DNA from: TMP-24 sp046348855
Lineage (GTDB): Bacteria > Pseudomonadota > Alphaproteobacteria > Rhodobacterales > Rhodobacteraceae
Direction: 5' to 3'
NCBI GenBank assembly: GCA_046348855.1
Contig: JAXMDK010000003.1
Span: 121,808 to 185,807 of the forward strand
Length of the DNA: 64,000 nucleotides
The notes below the pieces were generated by a model, which was given only the letters and a program-made list of their open reading frames with translations, searched no databases and was not told the DNA's origin. The position numbers and the translations under genes were made by a program. Positions 41,512-53,337 of the stretch are shown in pieces (the stretch's first letter is position 1; each line of letters starts with the position of its first letter).

Positions 41512-42309
41512 CTATTCGGGCCGGACGCGGGCGGCGGTCTTGTCGGCAAAGGCCTTCAGCCGCGCGCGGGCGTCGGGTTGGGTATTGACCACGCCGGCCA
41601 CCACCGCCTCGGCATAGGCGGCATCCAGCGCCGACATGTTCTGCATGTGGCTGATCGCCGAACAGATGGCGAAGTTGGTCAGGGGCAGGTTGGCGGCGGC
41701 GGCGGCGGCAAGCTCGCGCGCCTTGACCTCGGAATCGTCGACCAGATATTGCGCCAGCCCGACGTCCACCGCCTCTTGCCCGTGATAGATGCGGCCGGTC
41801 AGCATCATGTCGATCATCCGCGCCTTTCCGACCAGACCCGCCACCCGGATGGTCGCGCCGCCGCCGGTGAACAGGCCGCGCTGGCCTTCAGGCAGGGCGA
41901 AATAGGTGGTGCGGTCGGCGATGCGGATATGGGCGGCCGAGGCAAGCTCCAGCCCGCCGCCGACCACCGCGCCCTTCAGCGCCGCGATGATCGGCACGCC
42001 GCCATATTCCATCTTGTTGAAGGCTTCGTGCCAGCGCAGGCACAGGTGCATGAATTCGGCCGGGCTGCGGTCGGCGCCGTGATGTTCCACAAGGTCGAGC
42101 CCGGCGCAGAAATGCGTGCCTTCGCCGCGAAGGATCACCGCCCGCACCCCCCGGCGCGGGATGGCGGAGAACAGCGCCACCAGTTCCTCGACCGTCGCGG
42201 CATCCAGCGCGTTGCGCTTGGCCGGGCGGTTCAGGCTGACGGTGGCGATCCCCGCCGCATCAAGGCTGACCGCCAGGTTCGACAGGTTCAGGTCGGCAAA
42301 ATCGGTCAT
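41512..42309 (-). CDS. Enoyl-CoA hydratase/isomerase (crotonase) family protein
   Basis: A 265-residue crotonase-fold enzyme. The oxyanion-hole motif is at HFCAGLDL (about residue 66), the substrate loop is AALKGAVVGGGLELASAAHI with the first catalytic position (Glu), and the second acidic position is in LPEGQRGLFTGGGAT. It acts on an acyl-CoA thioester in the cytoplasm; whether hydratase, isomerase or hydrolase is not readable. It lies upstream of the EamA transporter on the same strand and diverges from the kynureninase-like gene. Confidence 0.87.
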   Translation of the reverse strand: MTDFADLNLSNLAVSLDAAGIATVSLNRPAKRNALDAATVEELVALFSAIPRRGVRAVILRGEGTHFCAGLDLVEHHGADRSPAEFMHLCLRWHEAFNKMEYGGVPIIAALKGAVVGGGLELASAAHIRIADRTTYFALPEGQRGLFTGGGATIRVAGLVGKARMIDMMLTGRIYHGQEAVDVGLAQYLVDDSEVKARELAAAAAANLPLTNFAICSAISHMQNMSALDAAYAEAVVAGVVNTQPDARARLKAFADKTAARVRPE

Positions 42310-42384
42310 CGGCGCACTCCGGCAGGATCGGCCCCAACCTGCCAGAGGTGGCGGGCGAATGCCATCCCGCCCGCCATCGCCGCA

Positions 42385-42412
42385 AAGATATATGCATTTG
42401 CATTTACTTTTT
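42385..42412. promoter_or_regulatory. AT-rich divergent promoter with TGCATT repeats
   Basis: AAGATATATGCATTTGCATTTA is a conspicuous AT island in a GC-rich context, between the divergent crotonase and kynureninase-like genes. TGCATT is repeated twice in tandem. It is the best candidate for promoter or operator sequence in this gap; no regulator can be named. Confidence 0.4.
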
Positions 42413-42461
42413 CGCCCAACCCGCTATTGTCACCGCGCACAGGGCGGGAGGCACGGGGCAG

Positions 42462-43601
42462 ATGGCAGGCGATTTGGACGGTTCGGCCTATTTTCTCTAT
42501 CACTCGATCGGCCAGTATGCCGGCAAGGCAGCGGACATGGCCGCCGGGCTGGCCGAGTTCGCGGCCAGCTGGGGCCGCCCCGACGATCTGCAATGGCCCT
42601 ACGCGCTTGGAATCCGCCAGCGCTATATCGACCGCTGGCGGGCGATCATCGGCGCGCCCGAAGGCACGGTGACCGCCACCGAAAGCGTCACGGCGGGGCT
42701 GAGCGCGCTGATCGGCGCCCTGCCCGACGCGGCGCTGCGCGGGCGGCGGCTTCTGGTGGCGGGCGACTGCTTCCCCTCGGTCCACTTCCTGCTGGCGGGG
42801 CTTCAGGCCAGCCGCGGCTTCACGCTCGACACCGTGCCCCTGCGCCAGGGCGCCCACTGGGCCGAGGACGAGGATATCCTCGCCCGCTGGGGCGCCGACG
42901 TCGGGCTGACGCTCCTGACCTGGGTGTCCTCGACCTCCTCGCACAAAAGCGACCTTGCGCCCTTGGTCGCCCACGGCCGGCGGATGGGCAGCCTGATCGG
43001 GGTCGACATCACCCAGGGCGCGGGGCTCCTGCCCTTCGACGTGATGGCGCCCGAGGTCGACTTCACCCTGTCGACCAGCCTGAAATGGATGTGCGGCTCG
43101 CCGGGTGCCGGGATGCTGCATGTCGCGCCCCGCCTGATCGCCGAGGCCCGCCCGACGCTGCGCGGCTGGTTCAGCCAGCCTGACCCGTTCAACTGGGATT
43201 TCGACCGCTTCAGCTATGCCCCCGACATCCGCCGGTTCGACCACGGCACGCCGGGAATAATGGCCGCCGCCGCCAGCCTGCCGGCGCTCGACTGGCATGC
43301 AGGGCAGGACAAGGCGGCGATCCTGGCCCACAACCGGGCGCTGGCGGCGCGCATCGACGCGGTGATCGCCGATCTTGGCCTGCCGTTCGTCTCCCCCCGC
43401 GACGCCAAGGCCCGCGGCGGATCGGTCATGGCGCTCCTGCCCGAGGATCGGCCGGCCGCGCAGGTCATCGCCGGCCTGCGCGCGCAAGGCATCGCCGCCG
43501 ACGCCCGTGGCCGGACCCTGCGCCTGTCGCCGGGGGTGATGACAACCGAAGCCGGCGTGACGCGGCTGGCCGGCGCGCTGGCCGGGCTGGTCGGTCGCTG
43601 A
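42462..43601 (+). CDS. Aminotransferase class V, kynureninase-like
   Basis: A 379-residue PLP enzyme. The cofactor Lys is in LSTSLKWMCGSPG (about residue 210), preceded by the Asp of GVDITQGAGLLPFD that binds the pyridine nitrogen. The N-terminus (FLYHSIGQYAGKAADMAAGL) and YALGIRQRYIDRWRAIIGAP resemble kynureninase rather than cysteine desulfurase. True kynureninase activity is not certain. No other kyn gene is nearby, but hppD for tyrosine is in the window. The start has ACGGGG upstream. Confidence 0.82.
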   Translation: MAGDLDGSAYFLYHSIGQYAGKAADMAAGLAEFAASWGRPDDLQWPYALGIRQRYIDRWRAIIGAPEGTVTATESVTAGLSALIGALPDAALRGRRLLVAGDCFPSVHFLLAGLQASRGFTLDTVPLRQGAHWAEDEDILARWGADVGLTLLTWVSSTSSHKSDLAPLVAHGRRMGSLIGVDITQGAGLLPFDVMAPEVDFTLSTSLKWMCGSPGAGMLHVAPRLIAEARPTLRGWFSQPDPFNWDFDRFSYAPDIRRFDHGTPGIMAAAASLPALDWHAGQDKAAILAHNRALAARIDAVIADLGLPFVSPRDAKARGGSVMALLPEDRPAAQVIAGLRAQGIAADARGRTLRLSPGVMTTEAGVTRLAGALAGLVGR

Positions 43602-43622
43602 AACGCGGGCTGTCGGGAAGGT

Positions 43623-43696
43623 TGGAGCGGGCGGCGGGAATCGAACCCGCGTCTCTAGCTTGGAAGGCTAGGGTCTTACCATTACACAACGCCCGC
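43623..43696 (-). tRNA. tRNA-Gly (TCC)
   Basis: The reverse strand folds with acceptor GCGGGCG/CGCCCGC, T-loop TTCGATT, anticodon loop CTTCCAA (anticodon TCC) and encoded CCA. It decodes GGA/GGG. Confidence 0.95.
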
Positions 43697-43845
43697 GCAA
43701 CGTCCGCTAGCTAGTGCAGCGACAGGCGCCGGTCAAGGCTTTGTCCCGCCCCACCAGCACCCCACGCGCGATTTCGCCGCTGCGGGCATGGCGCCCGCCC
43801 GCCAAGACCGGCTAGCATCGCCCGAATCGACGGCAGGAGGATGCG

Positions 43846-47481
<3,636 letters not shown>

Positions 47482-47487
47482 CCGGCG

Positions 47488-49005
47488 CTATTGCCCGGCC
47501 TTCTTGATCCGGCCATCGACCTTCGGCGCGACCTTGCCCGCCTTTTCGACATAGGCCATCACGTCGCTGGCCAGAAGGTTGCCGCCGCCGGTGTCGGTGA
47601 TGATCCGGCCGCCGCCCAGCGCCGTGTAACCGTCGCCGCCGCCCAGGATGTAGTCGTTCACCGCCACCTTGTAGAGCTTGTCCGGCGCCAGCGCCTGCCC
47701 GGCGACCATGACCTCGCTGACCCGGCTTCCGGCAGGCGCCGAGGCATCAAAGGTGAAGGTCAGACCCGAGACCTGGGCAAAGCGCCCAGCCCCCTTCTCG
47801 ACCTGGCTGACCGCGTTTTCCAGCGCGGCCAGCACCTGGCTGCCGGGCAGTTCGGTCACCACGGTGACATTGCCGAACGGCAGTTCGGTCAGGATGTCGC
47901 GGCGGGTCAACTTGGTGCCGGCGTCATAGGTCCGGTCGCCGCGGATGCCGCCGCCGTTCATGATGGCGATGTCTGCGCCGGTCTGGGCGCGGATCGCATC
48001 GGTGATCAGGTCACCCATCGACGATTCCTCGGCCCGGACCACGTTGCGGCGGCTGTCGAGCGCGGTTTCGGTGGTGCCGATCTCGACATCGAGGGTCTTG
48101 TCGAGGCTCGCCTTGAACTTGTCGGCCAGCGCCTGTGTCTCGGGGTCCGGCGCCACGGTGGCGGTATCGATGAATCGGAAGGCCGGCACCCACGAAACCT
48201 TCTTCTTGCCGTCCTTTTCGGACACGGTCACCGTCAGGTCGACCGGCGACAGGAACCGCGCGTCGATCGAGGTTTCGACATAGGCGGTCACCCCGTCATA
48301 GGCGGTGGCGTAGGAATGGTCGTCCCCCGACAGGATCAGGTCGAAGGCATGGCTCTTGATGAGCTGGCGGTCATTGTCCATGTCGGTCTGGACCACGCCG
48401 ACCACCAGATCGGCCCCGGCATCGCGCGCGGCCTTGGCGGCGGCAATGCCGGTGTCGACGGTCGGCAGAAACTTCAGATCGCCGGTCGAGGAGACTTCGG
48501 GCGACGTGTCCTGCCCCACCGGCACCAGCGCCACCTTCAGGCCCGCCACCTCCTTGACCATCGTGCCGCCCACGCCCGCCAGCGGCGAGCCGTCGGCATT
48601 GGTGATGTTGACCGCCGCCCAAGGGTATTTCGACGCCTTGACCTTGTCGGCGAAATTCTGCGGGCCGAAGTCGAATTCGTGGTTGCCTGGCACCGCCAGG
48701 TCGAAGGGCACGATGTTGGTCAGGTCGATGGTGTTCTGGCCCTTGTCGAACGACGACATCAGCGAAGGCGACAGCATGTCGCCGTCGAACAGATAAAGGG
48801 TGTTCGGATTGGCCGCCCGTTCGGCCCGCGCCACCGCGTTCAGCCGGGCAAAGCCGCCGCGCCCGTCTTCTTCCAGAAAATTGTAGGTGTCGCCCACGCC
48901 GAGGAAGGTCAGCTTGACCGTCTGGTCGGCGGCGACGCCCGCCGTTGCCGAACAGGCAAGGGCAATGGCCAGGGCAATCGGATGACGCGAGGATCGTTCC
49001 TTCAT
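47488..49005 (-). CDS. Periplasmic 5'-nucleotidase/metallophosphatase-like protein
   Basis: A 505-residue exported protein. The signal peptide is residues 1-26 (ALAIALACSATAGVAA). The calcineurin-like domain has the YLFDGDMLSPS and AVPGNHEFDFG metal motifs. The usual first motif (NDxHG) is altered to GVGDTYNFL, so the first-site His is missing and activity may differ from classic UshA. The 5_nucleotid_C domain has GGGIRGDRTYDAG and ELPFGNVTVV. It likely releases phosphate or nucleosides in the periplasm. Confidence 0.86.
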   Translation of the reverse strand: MKERSSRHPIALAIALACSATAGVAADQTVKLTFLGVGDTYNFLEEDGRGGFARLNAVARAERAANPNTLYLFDGDMLSPSLMSSFDKGQNTIDLTNIVPFDLAVPGNHEFDFGPQNFADKVKASKYPWAAVNITNADGSPLAGVGGTMVKEVAGLKVALVPVGQDTSPEVSSTGDLKFLPTVDTGIAAAKAARDAGADLVVGVVQTDMDNDRQLIKSHAFDLILSGDDHSYATAYDGVTAYVETSIDARFLSPVDLTVTVSEKDGKKKVSWVPAFRFIDTATVAPDPETQALADKFKASLDKTLDVEIGTTETALDSRRNVVRAEESSMGDLITDAIRAQTGADIAIMNGGGIRGDRTYDAGTKLTRRDILTELPFGNVTVVTELPGSQVLAALENAVSQVEKGAGRFAQVSGLTFTFDASAPAGSRVSEVMVAGQALAPDKLYKVAVNDYILGGGDGYTALGGGRIITDTGGGNLLASDVMAYVEKAGKVAPKVDGRIKKAGQ

Positions 49006-49128
49006 GGCAACCTCCAGGGGGACAGAATGCCGCGATGGTCCGCCCGGCGGCTGGAACTGTCAAACCCCAATCGTCCCCCAACCGCCCCGGCCATTGACCC
49101 CTGCCCCACAAACAGGCAAGAGCGTGCC

Positions 49129-49467
49129 ATGCTGATCCTGAAGATCTTCCGCCGCCCCGAATGGGACCAGTTCCGCGCCAGCGGCCGCACATTGGGCGCG
49201 CCGGTCGACCTGGCCGACGGCTTCATCCATTTCTCGACCGCCGCCCAGGTGATCGAGACCGCCGCCCGCCATTTCGCCCGCGAAAGCGATCTGGTTCTGG
49301 TCGCCTTCGACGCCGACCGGATGGGCCGCGACCTGAAGTGGGAACCATCGCGCGGCGGCGCGCTGTTCCCGCACCTTTACCGCGAGGCGAGGTTGGACGA
49401 GGTGGTGTGGGACAAGTCGCTGCCGCTTGGCGCCAGCGGCCACATCTTCCCCGAGGGGCTTCTGTGA
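49129..49467 (+). CDS. DUF952 protein
   Basis: A 112-residue protein of the DUF952 family (MLILKIFRRPEWDQF, DLADGFIHFSTAAQV, LFPHLYREARLDEVVW). The His and Asp of DGFIHFS are the conserved positions, suggesting an ADP-ribosyl-transferase-like fold, but no function is established to my knowledge. The stop overlaps the pyrD start (GTGA), and the arsC-like gene follows: a three-gene operon. Confidence 0.9.
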   Translation: MLILKIFRRPEWDQFRASGRTLGAPVDLADGFIHFSTAAQVIETAARHFARESDLVLVAFDADRMGRDLKWEPSRGGALFPHLYREARLDEVVWDKSLPLGASGHIFPEGLL

Positions 49468-50522
49468 CGCTGCTGGAACGGATCGCGCTTTGCGGCCTGC
49501 ACCGGCTTGACCCCGAACGGGCGCACGGGATTTCGCTGCGGGCGCTGGCTTCGGGCCTGGCGCCCCTGCCGGGGCCGGTCACGTCGGACCGGCTGAAAAC
49601 GCGGCTTGCCGGGCTCGACCTGCCGAACCCGGTCGGGCTGGCGGCGGGCTATGACAAGAACGCCGAGGCGGTGGACGCCCTGTCGCGCGCCGGGTTCGGC
49701 TTTGTCGAGGTGGGGGCGGCGACGCCCCGCCCGCAGCCGGGCAACCCGCGCCCGCGGCTCTTCCGGCTGGCCGAGGACCGGGCGGTCATCAACCGCTTCG
49801 GCTTCAACAATGACGGGGCCGAGGCGATTGCCGCGCGGCTGGCGCACGCGCGCCGGTCGGTGCCGGTCGGGCTGAACCTCGGGGCCAACAAGGACAGCGC
49901 CGACCGCGCCGCCGATTTCGTCCGGGTGCTGGCCGTCTGCGGGCCGCATGTCGACTTCGCCACGGTGAATGTCTCCTCGCCCAACACCGAAAAGCTGCGC
50001 GACCTGCAGGGCAAGGCGGCGCTGGCCGGGCTGCTGGCCGGGGTTATGGCCGAACGCGCCTGCCTGACGCGGCCGATTCCGGTGTTCCTGAAGATTTCGC
50101 CCGACCTGACGGAGGGCGAGTTGGCCGACATCGCCGAAGTGGCGCTGGCCAGCGGCATCGACGGGGTGATCGCCACCAACACCACGCTGGCCCGCGACGG
50201 GCTGACCGGCCGCCATGCCGGGCAGGCCGGCGGGCTGTCGGGCGCGCCGCTCTTTGAACGGTCGACCCGGACGCTCGCCCGCCTGTCGCAGCTGACCGGC
50301 GGCCGCCTGCCGCTGATCGGGGTCGGCGGGGTCGGCAGCGCCGATCAGGCTTACCAGAAGATCCGCGCCGGGGCCTCGGCGCTGCAGCTTTATTCGGCGA
50401 TGGTCTACGGCGGCCTCAGCCTTGCCGCCGACATCGCCCGTGGCCTTGACCGGCTGCTGGAACGCAACGGGTTCGCCACCGTGGCGGCGGCGGTCGGAAC
50501 CGGAAGGGAGGAATGGCTGTGA
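49464..50522 (+). CDS. pyrD: Dihydroorotate dehydrogenase (quinone), class 2
   Basis: A 352-residue FMN enzyme that oxidises dihydroorotate to orotate in pyrimidine synthesis and passes electrons to quinone. NPVGLAAGYDKNAEAVDALS, RFGFNNDG, the catalytic Ser in TVNVSSPNTEKLRDLQ, and GVGGVGSADQAYQKI are class 2 signatures. The N-terminal extension (LLERIALCGLHRLDPERAHG) is the membrane-associating helix pair. The start is GTG 49464, coupled to DUF952. The stop overlaps the arsC-like start. Confidence 0.96.
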   Translation: MTLLERIALCGLHRLDPERAHGISLRALASGLAPLPGPVTSDRLKTRLAGLDLPNPVGLAAGYDKNAEAVDALSRAGFGFVEVGAATPRPQPGNPRPRLFRLAEDRAVINRFGFNNDGAEAIAARLAHARRSVPVGLNLGANKDSADRAADFVRVLAVCGPHVDFATVNVSSPNTEKLRDLQGKAALAGLLAGVMAERACLTRPIPVFLKISPDLTEGELADIAEVALASGIDGVIATNTTLARDGLTGRHAGQAGGLSGAPLFERSTRTLARLSQLTGGRLPLIGVGGVGSADQAYQKIRAGASALQLYSAMVYGGLSLAADIARGLDRLLERNGFATVAAAVGTGREEWL

Positions 50523-50863
50523 CGCTGACCATCTGGCACAATCCGCGCTGTTCGAAATCGCGCGAGACGCTGGAACTCTTGCGGGCGCGCGGCCTCGATC
50601 CGGCGATCCGGCACTATCTGGACGATGCACCGACGCTGGCCGAACTGGCCGAGGCGGTGGCGCGGCTCGGCCAGCCGGCGCGCGCGCTGGCCCGCACCGG
50701 CGACGAGGCGTTCCGCGCGCTCGGCCTGCCCGGGGATGCCGGGGACGGCGCGATCCTGCAGGCGCTCGCCGAAAATCCCCGGCTGATCGAACGCCCGCTG
50801 GTCATCAACGGCGACCGCGCCGCGCTTGGCCGGCCGCCCGAGGCGGTGCTGGCGATTCTCTAA
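50513..50863 (+). CDS. ArsC/Spx-fold arsenate reductase-like protein
   Basis: A 116-residue thioredoxin-fold protein. Cys13 in HNPRCSKSRETLEL is the active Cys of the glutaredoxin-dependent ArsC group, and ERPLVINGDRAALGRPPE holds the conserved basic residues. It may reduce arsenate or act as a redox protein. AGGGAGG precedes ATG 50513, which overlaps the end of pyrD by 10 bp. No arsR or arsenic pump is nearby, so true arsenic resistance is uncertain. Confidence 0.88.
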   Translation: MAVTLTIWHNPRCSKSRETLELLRARGLDPAIRHYLDDAPTLAELAEAVARLGQPARALARTGDEAFRALGLPGDAGDGAILQALAENPRLIERPLVINGDRAALGRPPEAVLAIL

Positions 50864-50900
50864 GGTAGGTCAGGCGCGAAAGGTTTCGTGATCTTGTCGT

Positions 50901-50994
50901 AGCGCGAGGCTGATGCCTCGGGCGTCCCGCGCCATGGTTCGGTCTGCCACAGCCGCGCCAAGAGCACGGGCAGAGCTTGCGCTTCGGCCAACCG
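50901..50994 (-). repeat. Dispersed intergenic repeat, degenerate copy C
   Basis: On the minus strand CGGTTGGCCGAAGCGCAAGC matches 19 of 20 bases of copy A. A GAGGC-GCCTCGCGCT palindrome at the other end corresponds to the 3' palindrome of copies A and B. The middle is shorter and diverged. It fills the gap between the arsC-like and CoA-binding genes. Confidence 0.55.
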
Positions 50995-51002
50995 AGCAGC
51001 CC

Positions 51003-51464
51003 TTAGCCCGGCACGCCCCCGGCAACAAAAGGCAGGCCCAACCCCAGCCGCCGCGCCTCGATCTTCGGGCAGCGGTCCTGGACGACCGTGATCCCCCGCG
51101 CCGCCGCCCGCGCTGCTGCCGCGTCATCGCGGACGCCAAGCTGCATCCAGATCACCTTGAGGTCCGGCAGGCTGGCCAGCGCCTGGTCGACGATGCCCGC
51201 TACGGCATCGGACCGGCGGAAAATGTCGACCATCTCCACCCGCGCATCGAGGGGGATCGCAGCCAGGTCCGCGCGCACGGTTTCGCCCCGCCAGACCTGC
51301 CCGGCAAGACCGGGATTGACCGGAATGACCCGCATGCCGCCGTCGGCCAGGAAACCCGCGACGCCGTGCGATGGCCGTTCGGGGTTGGCCGACCAGCCGA
51401 CCACGGCCACCGTCCGCGTTCCGGTCAGGATGCGCCGGATCGTTGCATCGTCAGGATCGTGCAT
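51003..51464 (-). CDS. CoA-binding domain protein (YccU-like)
   Basis: A 153-residue Rossmann-fold protein. VAVVGWSANPERPSHGVAGF (about residue 18-37) and the VIPVNPGLAGQVWRGETV segment are the CoA-binding signature. No acyl-CoA synthetase domains are attached. The start at 51464 has GGTGGGG upstream. A strong terminator-like hairpin lies just before it on the same strand, so it may be controlled by attenuation or follow a small RNA gene. Confidence 0.87.
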   Translation of the reverse strand: MHDPDDATIRRILTGTRTVAVVGWSANPERPSHGVAGFLADGGMRVIPVNPGLAGQVWRGETVRADLAAIPLDARVEMVDIFRRSDAVAGIVDQALASLPDLKVIWMQLGVRDDAAAARAAARGITVVQDRCPKIEARRLGLGLPFVAGGVPG

Positions 51465-51475
51465 GAAGCCCCACC

Positions 51476-51558
51476 AAAAAAAGCGCCCGAGCCAGTGGCC
51501 GGGCGCCAGGTACGGAACGAGGGACAGTGAGCTGAGGCCCGGCTGTTCCGAAGCCGTG
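51476..51558 (-). ncRNA. Possible structured small RNA or attenuator leader
   Basis: Read leftward, a TATAGT (51569-51564) resembles a -10 box. The following stretch can form GAGGCACGGC...GCCGGGCCTC and then a GCGCCCG/CGGGCGC stem ending in seven T (51482-51476), a classic terminator. It lies between the YHS gene and the CoA-binding gene, 12 bp before the latter's start. It could be a small RNA or a 5' attenuator; I do not recognise a known riboswitch. Confidence 0.45.
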
Positions 51559-51643
51559 CCTCCACTATAGAACTTATGATTGTAAAAGGGGCGTAAAAGG
51601 GGCCGTCTCACGTTTGTGAACGATTTCGGCAATATTTCGCCAT

Positions 51644-52096
51644 TCAGTGGCCGATCGCCGCGGGCCAATGCTGCTCTGCCGCGTCGATGATCTGCTGGAT
51701 ATGGGCGCGCGCCTCGTCCAGAAGCTTGGCGTCATGCAGGATGTAAAGCTTGCCGTGATAGATGACGAAGGCCCCCGGCGCACCGCTTTCGGCCTGCCCT
51801 TCGGAAATTCCATAGGCGCAGTAGCCGCCATATTGCGGCGCATAGGCGGTGGGGTTCATTTCGAACCGCTCCATGGTGCCGGGGCTGGAAAAATACCACT
51901 TGGCCCCCCGCCACATCAGCATGTGCTCGGGCGAGCCGCGTTCGGGCTGGCTTTCGGTGAAATAGGTCACCGCGTCATAGCCCGACAGGGCGATCCCACC
52001 CGGCGCATAGATCGCCGGCTCCTTGCCGATGGCAGGCAGAACGGTGAAGGCCAGCGCAACCAAGGCACCGGCACTTCGGCGGGCGGATGCAGTCAT
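51644..52096 (-). CDS. Exported YHS-domain protein
   Basis: A 150-residue protein with a signal peptide (ARRSAGALVALAFTVLPAIG). The YHS-type body has IALSGYDAVTYF, WRGAKWYFSSPGTMERF and YGGYCAYGISEGQ. Family members bind copper or other metals or act as secreted stress proteins; several are linked to metal handling. The start is ATG 52096. It is upstream of the candidate small RNA on the same strand. Confidence 0.86.
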   Translation of the reverse strand: MTASARRSAGALVALAFTVLPAIGKEPAIYAPGGIALSGYDAVTYFTESQPERGSPEHMLMWRGAKWYFSSPGTMERFEMNPTAYAPQYGGYCAYGISEGQAESGAPGAFVIYHGKLYILHDAKLLDEARAHIQQIIDAAEQHWPAAIGH

Positions 52097-52223
52097 TTGT
52101 GGCTCCGGCCGGAGTGGTCCGGCGGCATGGTCGCGAGAATGCCACGGCGCGGGTCCAGGCGTAAAGCCGCCTCCCGCAAAGGTGATCGGCTTGCGGGGTG
52201 ATTTTCGCGCCGGGAACCGTCCG

Positions 52224-53006
52224 TCACCGCTGGCTGGCGGCATAGAGCGCCACGGCGGCGGCGTTCGAGACGTTGAGCGAGCCGAAATCGCCGGCGAAGG
52301 GAATCTTCACCAGCCGGTCGCAGGTCGCCTTGGTCTTGTCGCGCAGGCCCGGTCCCTCGGCGCCCAGGACCAGCCCCACCGGCCGTGACCCGGCTTCGTC
52401 CAGCGCCTCGGCCAGGGTGACCTCGGCGGTGCCGTCGAGGCCCAGAAGGACATAGCCCATCGCCTGCAGATCTTGCATGGCCTCGGCCAGGTTGACCACC
52501 CGCAGATAGGGCTGGCGTTCCAGCGCGCCGCTGGCGGTCTTGGCCAGGGCGCCGGTTTCCGGCGCGGAATGGCGCAAGGGGGCGATGACGGCACGCGCGC
52601 CGAACACCTCGGACGACCGCAGCACCGCGCCGACGTTGTGCGGGTCGGTCACCCGGTCGAGCAGCACCAGCAGCGGCTTGCCCGGCCCGGCAGCCGCCAG
52701 GTCGGCCAGCTTGCCCCAGGCCAGCGGCTTGACCTCCAACGCCGCGCCCTGGTGGACGTTCTCGGGGTCGAGCGGCACATGCGCGTCGAACTTGCGCGGG
52801 TCGACGATCTCGGGCTCGATCCCCGCCGTCGCAACCGCTTGGGCCAGCCGGTCGGCGGCGTTACGGGTCAGGACCAGCCGCAGCTTGGTCCGCGCCGGGT
52901 TGGTCAGCGCGTCGCGCACCGCATGCAGCCCGAACAGCCACACGGTTTCGGCGGCGGCGGCGCGCCGGGTGCGTTCCTTGTCGACGACCCATGCCGGTTT
53001 CTTCAT
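52224..53006 (-). CDS. rlmB: 23S rRNA 2'-O-methyltransferase, SpoU/TrmH type
   Basis: A 260-residue SPOUT methyltransferase. ETVWLFGLHAVRDALTNPAR is the RlmB-type N-terminal substrate domain; LLDRVTDPHNVGAVLRSSEV, LVLGAEGPGLR and IPFAGDFGSLNVSNAAAVAL are the three SPOUT motifs forming the knot. It should methylate G2251-equivalent in 23S rRNA; TrmH-type tRNA activity cannot be excluded. The start at 53006 (MKKPAWVVDKER) is preferred to an ATG 11 codons earlier. Confidence 0.9.
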   Translation of the reverse strand: MKKPAWVVDKERTRRAAAAETVWLFGLHAVRDALTNPARTKLRLVLTRNAADRLAQAVATAGIEPEIVDPRKFDAHVPLDPENVHQGAALEVKPLAWGKLADLAAAGPGKPLLVLLDRVTDPHNVGAVLRSSEVFGARAVIAPLRHSAPETGALAKTASGALERQPYLRVVNLAEAMQDLQAMGYVLLGLDGTAEVTLAEALDEAGSRPVGLVLGAEGPGLRDKTKATCDRLVKIPFAGDFGSLNVSNAAAVALYAASQR

Positions 53007-53169
53007 TCTTACGCCCCTGCCCGCGTCCCATTGCACCAACGGCGCACCATCGCGCCCCGCCCCGCCGAAGGCAAGACCGCGACAGTCGCCGGCGGGCGGA
53101 AATGGGGCTATCGGAGCGGGAATTTCCGCCTTGACGCACCCTGCCCCCGCGCGTATTCACCCCGCCAGT

Positions 53170-53253
53170 GGGCGACGTGCTGCAAGGTGCGGCAGCGGAC
53201 TGTAACTCCGCCGAGGCGACTCGTGCCTGGTTCGATTCCAGGGTCGCCCACCA
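53170..53253 (+). tRNA. tRNA-Tyr (GTA)
   Basis: A class II tRNA with a long variable arm (CGAGGCGACTCG). The acceptor GGGCGAC/GTCGCCC, anticodon loop CTGTAAC (anticodon GTA), T-loop TTCGATT and encoded CCA are all present. It precedes the DDAH gene on the same strand. Confidence 0.93.
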
Positions 53254-53337
53254 TCTCCTGCCCCGGCCTCATCCGTCACCGCCGCGCTTTCCTCGGCCGC
53301 GCGCCTGCGCTAGACGGGGTCCAGCAAGGAGAACCCC

